Shown: positions 50,995 to 60,168 of the stretch, one piece after another
How the letters are laid out: every line of letters begins with the position of its first letter
How positions within the stretch are numbered: position 1 is the first letter of the stretch
DNA from: JAMXLO01 sp963812505
Lineage (GTDB): Bacteria > Pseudomonadota > Alphaproteobacteria > Acetobacterales > Acetobacteraceae
Reading direction: 5' to 3'
Assembly (NCBI GenBank): GCA_963812505.1
Contig: CAWEVM010000016.1
Location: 1 to 64,000, forward strand
Length of the DNA: 64,000 nt
Notes under the pieces: generated by a model
Seen by the model: the letters and a program-made list of their open reading frames with translations, nothing else
Database searches by the model: none
What the model was told of the DNA's origin: nothing
Program-made: the position numbers and the translations under genes

Positions 50995-52122
50995 TCACCG
51001 ACGCGGCGCCAACAGCATCGGGCCGTACTCGCCGAGGAACAGCGCGAACGCACCGGCCCAGGCGAGCGCGGCAACCTCGTACAGGTCCATCTGCCCACCA
51101 CCCACCCAGGCGGCAACGACGCGCACCACCGCCGATGCGCTGGCCAGGGCGTAGATCAGCATCGTCACACGGTCGGCGCGCAGCACGCGACCGGTATGGC
51201 CGAGCGTCGCACGCGTCATCACCGCGAGGATCATGGTTCCCATGGCACCGGCGGTCAGCGCGTGCACCGCGGCGGCAGCCGGTACCGTTTCGGTGATCAG
51301 TGACAGCCCCAGCAGTGCGACGCCGATGACCAGCCAAAGGTAGCCGACATGCAGCACCAGCAGCAGCGGCTCCTCGAGGGTGGCGATGCCGCGCCAGCGC
51401 GCGAGCCGCACCAGGTTCAGGACCGTGGCGATCAGCAGCAGCACGCCGACCGGTGGCCAGTCCGGCAGGAAGGTCCAGCCGATCATGCCGGCGTGCAGCA
51501 CACCGAGCGCGATGCGATCCGGCAGGTCAGCGGACGGTGGCACCGGCTTGATGCCGCGCGCGTTGAGCCAGTTGCGGGTGAATGTGGGCACGATGCGTCC
51601 GCTGATCACCGAGATCAGCACGATCACCACGGCGATGCCGAGACGCCAGCCGATGTCGCGCTGCATGTGCATCAGCAGATTGGCGACGGCCAGCACGAAC
51701 ACCGGCGCGAGCAGCGGATAATTGCGCCTGTTGCCGACCGCCAGCAGTTCGCGTGCCGCGACGACCTCCAGTGCCAGGGGGAAGGCCAGATCGGCTGCCA
51801 CGACCAGCCATCCGGGGATCAGCATCGAACATAGGCAAACGACGCGCCCGAGCAGCCACAGTCCCAGCAGCACCGCCAGGGGCGTTCCCGCCACCGGCGC
51901 TCGGCCGGTCCAGTTGGGGATCGCGGTCAGCAGGAAGCCGCCGACCGCAGCCATCACGAAGCCGAACAGCATCTCGTGGATGTGCAGGCTCAGCGGATCG
52001 AACCTACTCGGCAGATCGAACTGCCCAGTGAGCAGCGGCATCCACGCCGCCATCGCCAAAGTCGCCCACGCGCCGGCGGCGAGAAAGAACGGACGGAACC
52101 CGGCGGTCAGCAGCGGCGGCAT
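50995..52122 (-). CDS. nnrS: NnrS-family membrane protein
   Basis: A 375-residue protein with about twelve membrane helices, of the NnrS family linked to protection of the iron pool under nitric oxide stress. The conserved His-containing loop is SLHIHEMLFGFVMAAVGGF (H47 and H49 from the chosen ATG at 52122), and RIVPTFTRNWLNARG is a second hallmark. NnrS is a haem/copper protein in Rhodobacter. An in-frame GTG at 52173 is the alternative start. No NO reductase or NnrR gene is in the window. Confidence 0.88.
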   Translation of the reverse strand: MPPLLTAGFRPFFLAAGAWATLAMAAWMPLLTGQFDLPSRFDPLSLHIHEMLFGFVMAAVGGFLLTAIPNWTGRAPVAGTPLAVLLGLWLLGRVVCLCSMLIPGWLVVAADLAFPLALEVVAARELLAVGNRRNYPLLAPVFVLAVANLLMHMQRDIGWRLGIAVVIVLISVISGRIVPTFTRNWLNARGIKPVPPSADLPDRIALGVLHAGMIGWTFLPDWPPVGVLLLIATVLNLVRLARWRGIATLEEPLLLVLHVGYLWLVIGVALLGLSLITETVPAAAAVHALTAGAMGTMILAVMTRATLGHTGRVLRADRVTMLIYALASASAVVRVVAAWVGGGQMDLYEVAALAWAGAFALFLGEYGPMLLAPRR

Positions 52123-52179
52123 TTTGCGGTCCTGGACCTGCCCGCCATAATCGCACAACACCAGCGAGGACACACGGCC

Positions 52180-53160
52180 ATGTCGGGAGCCAACACGTTC
52201 AAGTTCGTCATGCTGCCGCCACAGAACGAGGTGACACGCGGCTGGGGTCGCGCGCTTGGGGAGGCCATGCCGGAAGTGCGGGTGGTCATCGCCGAGGATC
52301 AGGCGGCGGCGGAGCGCGAGATTGTCGATGCAGAGGCGGCGTTCGGCCGGCTGCCGCGGGAGGTGCTGGCGAAGGCACGGCGGCTGCGCTGGCTACAGGC
52401 GCCGCAGATCGCGCCCCCTGCGGGGTACTACTATCCCGAGCTGATCGAGCACTCGCTGACGGTCACCAATTTCCGCGAGATCTTCAACGATCACATCAGC
52501 GCGCACATCATGGCCTTTGTGCTGGCGTTCGCGCGGGGTCTGCAGGTGTTCATTCCGCAGCAGCTTCGACGCGAGTGGAAGAAGACGCGCGAGAACACCG
52601 GCGTCGTGCATTTGCCGGAGGCGACCGCGCTGATCGTCGGCGTGGGCGGCATCGGGGCGGAGACGGCGCGGCTGGCCTCAGCTTTCGGCATGACGGTATT
52701 GGCGACGGATGCGCGGCGGACCTCGGCGCCGCCTGGGGTGGCCGAGCTGCATAAGCCTGAGGCGCTCGATGAGCTGCTGCCGCGCGCGGATTTCGTCATC
52801 CTGACGGTGCCGCACACGCCGGCCACCGAGGGTTTCATGAACCGCGCGCGCTTCCAGCGCATGAAGAAGAGCGCATTCTTCATCAATATCGGCCGGGGCA
52901 TGACGACGAAGCTGGATGATCTGGTCGCGGCACTGAATGCCGGTGAGATCGCCGGGGCGGGACTGGATGTGTTCGAGCAGGAGCCACTGCCTGCGGAGCA
53001 TCCGTTGTGGACCATGCCCAACGTGCTGTTGACGCCGCACACGGCCGGATGGGGGCCGTATCTGGACGATCGGCGTTACCAGATCATGGTCGACAACTGC
53101 CGCGCGTTCCTTGACGGCAAGCCGCTGCAGAACGTGGTGGACAAGGCGTCGTGGTTTTAG
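52180..53160 (+). CDS. D-2-hydroxyacid dehydrogenase (GhrA-like)
   Basis: A 326-residue NAD(P)-dependent dehydrogenase. The core shows ALIVGVGGIGAETARLASAFG, FVILTVPHTPATEGFMN, INIGRGMTTKLDDLV and GLDVFEQEPLPAEHPLW, with the catalytic His in LTPHTAGWGPY. The position usually occupied by catalytic Arg in the GxG-proximal loop is less typical (LQAPQIAPPAGYYYP), close to glyoxylate/hydroxypyruvate reductase-like proteins. It is divergent from nnrS and followed 34 bp later by a paralogue. Confidence 0.87.
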   Translation: MSGANTFKFVMLPPQNEVTRGWGRALGEAMPEVRVVIAEDQAAAEREIVDAEAAFGRLPREVLAKARRLRWLQAPQIAPPAGYYYPELIEHSLTVTNFREIFNDHISAHIMAFVLAFARGLQVFIPQQLRREWKKTRENTGVVHLPEATALIVGVGGIGAETARLASAFGMTVLATDARRTSAPPGVAELHKPEALDELLPRADFVILTVPHTPATEGFMNRARFQRMKKSAFFINIGRGMTTKLDDLVAALNAGEIAGAGLDVFEQEPLPAEHPLWTMPNVLLTPHTAGWGPYLDDRRYQIMVDNCRAFLDGKPLQNVVDKASWF

Positions 53161-53194
53161 AGCGACCTGTTATTGGGTTGGAGGACGCACGCGC

Positions 53195-54175
53195 ATGAGC
53201 ACGCTGGTGGTGGTGTATGAGCTGGAAGGAAATGGCCGCACGATTGTCAGCGATGCGCTGGATGGCGCGGCGGACGCGATCTATCTGCCCGACCTCGACG
53301 ACGCTGGACGCGCCGATGCGCTGCGCAAGGCGGATGCTGTGCTGGCGCGCACCACGCGAGAACTTCGACAGGGCGAGATCGCGCTGCTGAAGGATGTTCG
53401 CCTGGTGCAGTTCATCAACGCCGGCATCGACTTCGTGCCGTTGGCAGAGGTGCCGGCGGGTGTGCCGGTGGCGACCAACGGCGGCGCTTATGCCGAACCG
53501 ATGGCGGAGCACGCTATGGCCATGGCGTTTGCGGCGGCGAAGCGGTTGCTGGTGGAGCACGCGGCACTGGCTCGGGGCGAGTTCAATCAGTTCGCGCGGA
53601 ACCGCATGCTGGCCGGTGGCGTTTGCGGCATTCTGGGGTTCGGCGGAATAGGCGTCGCCACGGCGCGGCTGGCTCGCGGGATCGGCATGAAGGTGCATGC
53701 GATCAACCGGCGCGGCCGCAGCGAGGAACCGACCGACTGGATCGGCACACCGGATCAGCTCGATCTGCTGCTGGCGGCGTCGGATGTGCTGGTGATCTGC
53801 ACGCCACTGACGCCGGCGACGCAGGGCATGATCGGTGCGGCGCAACTGGCGCGGATGAAGGAAGACGCGATCCTGGTCAATGTGGCGCGCGGCGAGATCG
53901 TTGATGAACGCGCGTTGTATGAGCGGCTGGTGGCGTTCCCGAAGTTCAGCGCGTGCATCGATGCGTGGTGGATCGAGCCGGTCCGCCACGGCACGTTCCG
54001 CATGGACCAGCCGTTCATGTCATTGCCCAACGTGATCGGGTCACCGCACAATTCGGCGGCGGCGATTGCGGGGACGGGGGCGACGGGTTTGCGGCGCGCG
54101 GTCGCCAATATCAGGCGTGCGTTGGCGGGCGAGACGCCGCTTTATCTGGTGCCGCCGGAGGATCGGATGATGTGA
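53195..54175 (+). CDS. D-isomer-specific 2-hydroxyacid dehydrogenase
   Basis: A 326-residue paralogue of the preceding gene with lower mutual similarity. NAD loop GILGFGGIGVATARLARGIG; VLVICTPLTPATQGMIG; NVARGEIVDERALYERL. The usual Glu region is altered (SACIDAWWIEPVRHG), while the His region reads IGSPHNSAAAIAG. Some catalytic residues therefore differ from the standard set, so the substrate may be unusual. ATG 53195 (MSTLVVVYELEG). Probably co-transcribed with the upstream dehydrogenase. Confidence 0.87.
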   Translation: MSTLVVVYELEGNGRTIVSDALDGAADAIYLPDLDDAGRADALRKADAVLARTTRELRQGEIALLKDVRLVQFINAGIDFVPLAEVPAGVPVATNGGAYAEPMAEHAMAMAFAAAKRLLVEHAALARGEFNQFARNRMLAGGVCGILGFGGIGVATARLARGIGMKVHAINRRGRSEEPTDWIGTPDQLDLLLAASDVLVICTPLTPATQGMIGAAQLARMKEDAILVNVARGEIVDERALYERLVAFPKFSACIDAWWIEPVRHGTFRMDQPFMSLPNVIGSPHNSAAAIAGTGATGLRRAVANIRRALAGETPLYLVPPEDRMM

Positions 54176-54245
54176 GGCGGGGGTACCCCTCCCTGGCCCT
54201 CCCCCGATTTGCGGGAGAGGGAGCGGTTTGTTGTCTCCCGTCGCG

Positions 54246-54992
54246 TCAGCCTTGCGCGACCAGCTTTGCGAAGTCCGCCAACTGATCGGCCTCCACATCC
54301 GACACCGCATAGTAGCGGATGCCTCCGTGTCGCCAGGTGATGACGTTGAATCCCTGCCGCGTCTCATCGCGGAGCCCTTCGTCCGGACCGGAGGACGCCC
54401 ACGCGAACAGGTTGATCACGTGCTTGGCGTGGCGATAGACCACGACCGCGGTGGGATGGCCATCGACGTAATCCTGCCTCCCTCCGACCAACGGGAACCC
54501 CTGATCCTTCAGCTCGAGCACCGGCGGCGAGACATCCAACCGCGCCGACAGCCATGGCTTCACCGTATGCTGGTCGCTGGTCAGCACGTCGGTCAGATGA
54601 TCGGCCTGCAGCGAACGGATGTGGCTGTCGATCACGCCGATCGACGGATCGCTCTGCCCGCCCATGACCAACACAGTGAGGGCCACGCCGGCCAGCGCAC
54701 CCACCAGACCGGTCCCCGCCAGACTGAATGCCGGCATGCGGAACCATGGACGCACCGCCCGCGGCGGTTCCTCATGTGGCAGCGCTGCGCCGATACGCGC
54801 GGCCAGTCCGGGTGGGGCGCGGTGGTAGGGCAGTTTGGTGCGGATCGCCGACTGCATGGCGCGCAACTCCTCAAGCCTGGCCGCGCACGCGTTGCAACCG
54901 GTGACGTGGCGGTGCACGCGGAACCGTGCGATCGGCCCCAATGCGCTGTCGATCATGCCCGACAGCAGGACGGTGGCGCGTTCACACTCCAT
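54246..54992 (-). CDS. Anti-sigma factor (zinc-finger, single TM)
   Basis: A 248-residue membrane anti-sigma factor. The N-terminal ZAS-type zinc motif is H-x3-C-x2-C in VHRHVTGCNACAARL. A single membrane helix lies at about 92-112 (GTGLVGALAGVALTVLVMGG). The periplasmic part (about 115-248) has beta-rich sequence VVVYRHAKHVINLFAWAS and ITWRHGGIRYYAVSDV, as in RskA/ChrR-unrelated sensors of alphaproteobacteria. It starts within the end of the ECF sigma gene (11-bp overlap), so the pair is co-translated in fixed stoichiometry. Confidence 0.88.
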   Translation of the reverse strand: MECERATVLLSGMIDSALGPIARFRVHRHVTGCNACAARLEELRAMQSAIRTKLPYHRAPPGLAARIGAALPHEEPPRAVRPWFRMPAFSLAGTGLVGALAGVALTVLVMGGQSDPSIGVIDSHIRSLQADHLTDVLTSDQHTVKPWLSARLDVSPPVLELKDQGFPLVGGRQDYVDGHPTAVVVYRHAKHVINLFAWASSGPDEGLRDETRQGFNVITWRHGGIRYYAVSDVEADQLADFAKLVAQG

Positions 54993-55545
54993 GGGCGTCC
55001 TCCGTCTCGGCCTGCGCCAGCCAAAGCTTGCGCAGGCTGAGCCGCGCGCGCGACAGGCGCGACATCACGGTGCCGATTGGCATTCCGGTCACTTCGGCGA
55101 TTTCCTTGTAGGCGAGGTCCTCGACCTCGCGCAGCAGCAGTACCTCGCGATACTCTGCTGGCAACTGTTCCATCAGCCGGCTGAGCGTCTGGCTGTCGAT
55201 GCTCTCAAGCAGCAACAATTCCGGATCGCGCGGGCGGCTGCCCCACATGGTCTCCTCCTTGTCCGCGCTGTCCGCCACCGGGGTGTCGGGCACGAACATC
55301 ATCCGCCCCGAGCGGTTCTCCTTCACCCAGGTCATGAAGGCGTTGCGAACGATGGTCAGCAGCCACACGCGGAAATTCCCTCCCTGAAACGCATCGAAAT
55401 AGCGATAGGCCCGCAGATAGGCGTCCTGCACCACATCCTCGGCATCGGTCGTGTTGCCCGCCAGCCAGCGGGCAAGGTTGTACGCGGCATCGAGATGCGG
55501 CAGAGCGAGCAACTCGAAGCGTCGGCGGCGGTCGTCGTGGGGCAA
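54982..55545 (-). CDS. ECF RNA polymerase sigma factor
   Basis: A 187-residue sigma-70 family ECF factor. Region 2 spans about 15-82 (AYNLARWLAGNTTDAEDVVQ, then AYRYFDAFQGGNFRVWLLTI), and region 4 about 127-180 (LPAEYREVLLLREVEDLAYK, EIAEVTGMPIGTVMSRLSRA). The linker is long and acidic. The cognate anti-sigma follows with an overlap. A sequence matching a promoter found before the phosphoesterase operon lies 35 bp upstream of the ATG, suggesting autoregulation. Confidence 0.92.
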   Translation of the reverse strand: MPHDDRRRRFELLALPHLDAAYNLARWLAGNTTDAEDVVQDAYLRAYRYFDAFQGGNFRVWLLTIVRNAFMTWVKENRSGRMMFVPDTPVADSADKEETMWGSRPRDPELLLLESIDSQTLSRLMEQLPAEYREVLLLREVEDLAYKEIAEVTGMPIGTVMSRLSRARLSLRKLWLAQAETEDAHGV

Positions 55546-55579
55546 GGCTTTTGTCCTGACTGCGGGCTGCCGCGTCTGA

Positions 55580-55606
55580 TACCGGGGTAGGGGACAGATT
55601 ATTCCC
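55580..55606 (-). promoter_or_regulatory. Predicted ECF-type promoter of the sigma/anti-sigma operon
   Basis: On the minus strand GGGAATAA (55606-55599), a 14-nt spacer, then CGGTA (55584-55580), ending 34 bp before the sigma-factor ATG. The same two boxes with the same spacing occur before the phosphoesterase gene at 58825-58851. Confidence 0.55.
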
Positions 55607-55632
55607 GGAGCGTGGGTGGAGTAAGCTGTCTA

Positions 55633-57084
55633 CTATTCCGCCACCGCCACGCGCGGTTTGGTCGTGCGATCATGGTGTCCACTCACCTCGGCTCCCGCAG
55701 CGCGATCCAGCCTCAGGCTGATCAGCGGCGCGGCGAGCGATATCGCCGCCACGACCAGGAACGCGACGGAGAAGTCCGATAGCAGCGGCTGCTGATGGCC
55801 CAACAGGTCAATGGAAGCGGCGAGCACAGCCGCCGATACCGCGATGCCCAGTGTCAGCGACATCTGCTGGAACGTCGTGTAGAAACTGGTCGCTGCGCTC
55901 ATTGCGGCCTTGGCACGTCGGCATAGGCGATCGTGTTATAGGCCATGAATTGCAGCGACTGGAAAAACCCGTTGAGCAACAGCACGAGATAGATCGCCAC
56001 GATCGGCCAACTCGGCCGGAATGCAGCGGTCAATGCAAGCAACAGCGTGGCGATCAGCCCGACCCAGATGAACACGTTGCGAAAGCCAAGATGGCGCAAG
56101 AAATGCGGCGCGATAAGCCGCATCGCCATCGAGCCGACCGAACTGACAAAGGTGATCAACCCGCTGCGCGCCGCCGACAGGCCGAAGCCCAATTGCAACA
56201 TCATCGGCAGCAAGAATGGCATCGCGCCCACCGCAACGCGCGACAGCGAGCCGCAGATCACGGAAAAGCGGAAGCGGAATGCGCAGCATGCGAAAATCCA
56301 GCATCGGCCGCGGATGGTGGCGCGCATGCGGCACATAGAGCGCGGCCGCGACCGCACCCAGACCGAACAGCCCCGGCGCGACCGCGCTCGACCCCACGCC
56401 CCGGCTCGCCAACTCGATGCTGAACATCAGCGATGCCAGCGCGGTGCCAGCCAGCAACAGCCCACGCAGGTCGAACGGTGTGCGCGTTGGTTCCTTGATG
56501 TCCTCGATGTAGCGCGTGACCAGGAGGATACCGGCGATGCCGATGGGTACGTTGATGTAGAAGATCCAGTGCCACGACAGGTAGGTGACGATAAACCCGC
56601 CAACCGGCGGACCGACGATAGGCCCGATCGTGGCGGGAATCATCAGCCAGGCCATCGCCTTGACCAGGTCTGTCTTCGACACCGCGCGCAACATCACCAG
56701 CCGGCCAACGGGAGACATCATCGCTCCGCCGGCACCTTGCAGCATGCGCGCCGCGACCAGGAACGCCAGGCTTGGCGCCTGTGCGCAGGCGATCGAGCCC
56801 AAAGTGAACATACCGATGGCCGCGCGGAACACTGTGCGCGAGCCGAACCGATCCGCCAGGCGGCCGCTGGCGGGGATGAACATGGCGAGCGTCAGCAAAT
56901 ACGATGTCAATGCCACGTTCATCTGCAGCGGATCGGCGTTAAAGCTCCTCGCCATGGTCGGCAGAGCGGTTGCCAAGACCGTGCCGTCCAATTGCTCCAT
57001 GAACATCGCGCTGGCGACGATGAGCGATACGGCGCGCGGGCTGGCCCCGCGCTTTGGCGGCACGGTCACGACAGGTTCGGGCAT
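55633..57084 (-). pseudogene. DHA2/EmrB-type MFS drug efflux transporter, two frameshifts
   Basis: Full-length 14-helix efflux carrier in three frames. From ATG 57084 (MPEPVVTVPPKRG) the first part has MEQLDGTVLATALPTMARSF and GRLADRFGSRTVFRAA (motif A). It stays in frame to about 56270 (PMLDFRMLRIPL). The next segment (FSVICGSLSRVAVGAMPFLL to LQFMAYNTIAYADV) is in a second frame to about 55908. The end (MSAATSFYTTFQQMSLTLGI onward) returns to the first frame and stops at 55633. All parts are collinear with EmrB/QacA proteins, so only single-base changes separate this from an intact gene; error or recent inactivation are both possible. Confidence 0.8.
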
Positions 57085-57303
57085 CGCCGCAGGGAATAAT
57101 ATGGCGCTGGTGCCGGAGCAACGGCGCGGCTGACGCGCCTCCTGTGCGGTCGCATCGCCGGCATGGGCGTTCAGCCGGGCTGGCTTGGCAAGCACGCGTC
57201 ACGAGATCATGCTGCCCCGATCCTGGCGGCGCCATGCGTGGTCAGGAGCAATATGCCGTTGATCTGGACAACAGACGTTAGGCAGACAAACAGGGAGACT
57301 CCA

Positions 57304-58527
57304 ATGACAACTCTGACACGCCGCACGATTCTTGCGTCGGCCCCGAGCGCAGTTGCCTTCGCCGCGCTTCCTGCCCGCGCCGCCAAGCAGTATGGGCCGG
57401 GTGTTACCGATACCGAGATCAAGATCGGCAACACCGGCCCCTATAGCGGGCCGCTAGCGAACGCCAGCCCAATTCCGCTGTCGATGAAAGCCTATTTCAA
57501 GATGATCAACGCCCAGGGGGGCGTGAACGGGCGTAAGATCACCTGGATTTCCTACGATGATGGCTACTCGCCGCCGAAGACGGTCGAGATGACACGCAAG
57601 CTGGTGGAAGAAGACCAAGTCTTTCTCTTGTCCGGCTCGGTGGGGACCCCGACCAACACCGCGGTCTGGCACTACCTGAACGAACAAAAGGTGCCACAAC
57701 TGTTCCCCGCCACGGGCGCCACCAAGTGGGACGACCCCAAGGGTCACCCGTGGACCATGGCGTTTTTCATCAGCTACCAGGCAGAGGGACACATCTACGC
57801 GGCGTACATCCTGAAGAATAGACCCGACGCCAAGATCGCCGTGCTGTATCAGGACGACGATTTCGGCAAGGACTATCTGAAGGGGCTGGTCGACGGGCTC
57901 GGCGCCAAGGCGTCGATGATCAAGGCCAAGGCTTCCTACGAGACGACGGACCCGACCGTCAACTCGCAGATCATCCAATTGCAAGCGTCGGGTTGCGATG
58001 TCCTCGTCACGGTCGCGATCCCCAAGTTCGGCTCCCTGGCGATCAGGAAGATGGCGGAAATCGAATGGAAGCCGCTGCACATCCTGAATGGCATCGCATC
58101 GTCAGTCGGAGCTACCCTGAAGCCCGCCGGCCTCGAAAACGCCAAGGGCATCATCAGTGACAGTTCCTTCAAGGACCCCACCGATCCGCAATGGCGCGAC
58201 GATGCGGGCTACAAACAGTGGGTCGCCTTCATGGACAAGTATTACCCGGACGGGGACAAGACCGATAACCAGGCCGTCTACGGCTATTCGATGGGCCACA
58301 CGACTGTGCAGGTGCTGAAGCAGTGCGGCGACGACCTGACGCGCGAGAACGTGATGAAGCAGGCGGCCAACATGCGTAACTTCGAATTGCCGATGTTGCT
58401 GCCAGGTATCGCGATCAACACCAGCCCCACAGACTTCCAGATGATCAAGCAAGCCCAGATGAGGCGCTTCAACGGCGAGCGCTATGTTCCATTCGGCCCC
58501 ATCCTATCCGGCGCAGCGGTCAGCTAA
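57304..58527 (+). CDS. Orphan branched-chain-type ABC substrate-binding protein
   Basis: A 407-residue Peripla_BP_6 protein. The N-terminus MTTLTRRTILASAPSAVAFA has twin Arg before a hydrophobic run ending near ARA26, consistent with Tat export. The mature part has VTDTEIKIGNTGPYSGPLAN, INAQGGVNGRKITWISYDDG and MTRKLVEEDQVFLLSGSVGT. ATG 57304 follows CAGGGAGACTCCA. There are no permease or ATPase genes beside it; it could serve the Liv system at 12.7-17.3 kb or a distant one. A strong hairpin follows the stop. Confidence 0.9.
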   Translation: MTTLTRRTILASAPSAVAFAALPARAAKQYGPGVTDTEIKIGNTGPYSGPLANASPIPLSMKAYFKMINAQGGVNGRKITWISYDDGYSPPKTVEMTRKLVEEDQVFLLSGSVGTPTNTAVWHYLNEQKVPQLFPATGATKWDDPKGHPWTMAFFISYQAEGHIYAAYILKNRPDAKIAVLYQDDDFGKDYLKGLVDGLGAKASMIKAKASYETTDPTVNSQIIQLQASGCDVLVTVAIPKFGSLAIRKMAEIEWKPLHILNGIASSVGATLKPAGLENAKGIISDSSFKDPTDPQWRDDAGYKQWVAFMDKYYPDGDKTDNQAVYGYSMGHTTVQVLKQCGDDLTRENVMKQAANMRNFELPMLLPGIAINTSPTDFQMIKQAQMRRFNGERYVPFGPILSGAAVS

Positions 58528-58532
58528 ACTAG

Positions 58533-58565
58533 GCCGGCGGTCGCGACCCCATCGCGACCGCCGGC
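58533..58565 (+). terminator. GC-rich hairpin after the binding-protein gene
   Basis: GCCGGCGGTCGCG (58533-58545) pairs perfectly with CGCGACCGCCGGC (58553-58565) around a 7-nt loop, six bases after the stop codon. No T-run follows, so termination may be incomplete or the hairpin may protect the transcript. Confidence 0.65.
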
Positions 58566-58824
58566 GCCTCGCCCTCTGATGCTAACTCGGCACCCTGTCG
58601 GGGAAAATTGCATCCACGAGGACGAAGGAAGGAGGTTCAGCGCGCCTGACGACCGATCTCCTCCTCGCCGACCACACTTACCTTCGGGCGCCCGCGCCAT
58701 GCATCGTCGCCGCGCTGCGCCCCACCGCCGATGAGCCATGCCACGCGAAGCGGTATAAAGTGCCTCCGTGGCCCTGCGCTGCCTTCGCGCTTCCTCCGGG
58801 CAAATTCTTTTCCCGCAAACCCGC
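58566..58824. other. Intergenic region upstream of the phosphoesterase promoter
   Basis: About 260 bp without a convincing gene; minus-strand frames here do not look like proteins. A GGAAGGAGG stretch near 58627 is not followed by a reading frame. Confidence 0.4.
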
Positions 58825-58851
58825 GGGAATAACCGTTGCGCTCCACCGGTA
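58825..58851 (+). promoter_or_regulatory. Predicted ECF-type promoter of the phosphoesterase-cupredoxin operon
   Basis: GGGAATAA (58825-58832), 14-nt spacer, CGGTA (58847-58851), 32 bp before the ATG at 58884. Identical boxes and spacing to those before the ECF sigma gene, including the extra C before GGGAATAA and a following GAC at similar distance. Confidence 0.55.
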
Positions 58852-58883
58852 GGGACGAATAGCGCAACGGGAGTCCATCATCC

Positions 58884-59804
58884 ATGAGCATCGATCCGAA
58901 CCTAGAACGCCGCGGTTTTCTCAAGTGCATGACCTGGGCGGGCACCGCCATGGTCTGGACAGTGGCAGGGGGCGTGCCGCGCTCGCGCCTGATCGGCAGC
59001 GCGGAGGCCGCAGGCAACGAATTCACGTTCGTGCAGATCAGCGACAGTCATCTTGGCTTCGACAAGGCGGCCAATCCGAACGTCACGGCGACGTTGCAGG
59101 AGGCGCTGGATGACATCGGCAAACTGCCGAAGAAACCGGCGTTCATGATCCATACCGGCGACATCACGCATCTTTCCAAGCCGGCGCAGTTCGACACCGC
59201 GGCGCAGCTCTGCGGTGCGACGAAGCTGACGATGCACACTGTGCCCGGCGAGCACGACATCCTGGAGGAGGACGGCAAGAGCTACCTCAACCGCTTCGGC
59301 AAGGGCACCAAGGGCGACGGCTGGTACAGCTTCGACGCCGGCGGCGTGCACTTCATCGGCCTGGTGAACGTGGTGAACCTGCAGGGCAATGGGCTGGGCA
59401 ATCTCGGACATGACCAGCTCGAGTGGCTCGAGGACGACGTGAAGCACCTGTCGGCCAGCACGCCGATCGTGGTGATGGCGCACGTGCCGTTATGGATCGT
59501 GTATCAGGACTGGGGCTGGGGCACGGCGGACGGCGCGCAGGCGCTGTCGTATCTGAAGAGGTTTGGCTCGGTGACGGTGCTGAACGGCCACATTCATCAG
59601 GTGATGCAGAAGGTGGAAGGCAAGGTGGCGTTCCACACCGCGCGCTCGACCGCGTTCCCGCAACCGGCGCCCGGAACGGCGAAGAGTCCTGGCCCGATGG
59701 TGGTGCCGGCCGGTGAGCTGAAACAGTACCTCGGGATCGCCAACGTCAATCTGGTGTCGGCGAAGGCGCCGCTTGCCATTGTCGATACGCCGCTCGCCGG
59801 CTGA
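58884..59804 (+). CDS. Tat-exported metallophosphoesterase
   Basis: A 306-residue calcineurin-like phosphoesterase. N-terminal RRGFLKCMTWAGTAMVWTV is a Tat-type signal, with cleavage near AEA43. Metal motifs are in order: VQISDSHLGF, MIHTGDITHLS, VPGEHDILEE (the usual GNHD has Glu for Asn), VVMAHVPLW and LNGHIHQ. It acts in the periplasm on a phosphate ester; the substrate is unknown. It is followed 10 bp later by a cupredoxin gene, and both would be transcribed from the predicted ECF promoter. Confidence 0.88.
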   Translation: MSIDPNLERRGFLKCMTWAGTAMVWTVAGGVPRSRLIGSAEAAGNEFTFVQISDSHLGFDKAANPNVTATLQEALDDIGKLPKKPAFMIHTGDITHLSKPAQFDTAAQLCGATKLTMHTVPGEHDILEEDGKSYLNRFGKGTKGDGWYSFDAGGVHFIGLVNVVNLQGNGLGNLGHDQLEWLEDDVKHLSASTPIVVMAHVPLWIVYQDWGWGTADGAQALSYLKRFGSVTVLNGHIHQVMQKVEGKVAFHTARSTAFPQPAPGTAKSPGPMVVPAGELKQYLGIANVNLVSAKAPLAIVDTPLAG

Positions 59805-59814
59805 GGGACGCACC

Positions 59815-60168
59815 ATGAGCGAGATTTTGGAGCCGGGCCGCATCGCCCGGCGCCGGCTGCTGCGTCGCGTACTTGGCACAGGCATCTTGGTCGTGATCGG
59901 TGGCCGCATGGCGGTGGCGGCCGACGCGCGGGTGGTCATCGACAACTTCACCTTCTCGCCGACGCCGTTGCAGGTGAAGGCCGGCACGACGGTGACATGG
60001 GTCAACCACGACGACATCCCCCACAGCCTCGTCTGCCCGAACCTGCAGGTTCATTCGCATCCGCTGGATACCGACGACACGTTCAGCTACAAATTCGAGC
60101 AGCCGGGGACGTATGACTATATCTGCGGGCTGCATCCACATATGCATGGACAGGTCGTGGTTTCCTAA
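59815..60168 (+). CDS. Cupredoxin (amicyanin/plastocyanin-like)
   Basis: A 117-residue blue-copper protein. The N-terminus (RRRLLRRVLGTGILVVIGG) is a Tat- or Sec-type signal or anchor ending near AVAA36. The type 1 copper ligands are all visible: H70 in DDIPHSLVC, C104, H107 and M110 in YICGLHPHMHG, with the amicyanin-like C-x2-H-x2-M spacing. It probably carries electrons in the periplasm. Placed in an operon after the phosphoesterase. Confidence 0.9.
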   Translation: MSEILEPGRIARRRLLRRVLGTGILVVIGGRMAVAADARVVIDNFTFSPTPLQVKAGTTVTWVNHDDIPHSLVCPNLQVHSHPLDTDDTFSYKFEQPGTYDYICGLHPHMHGQVVVS

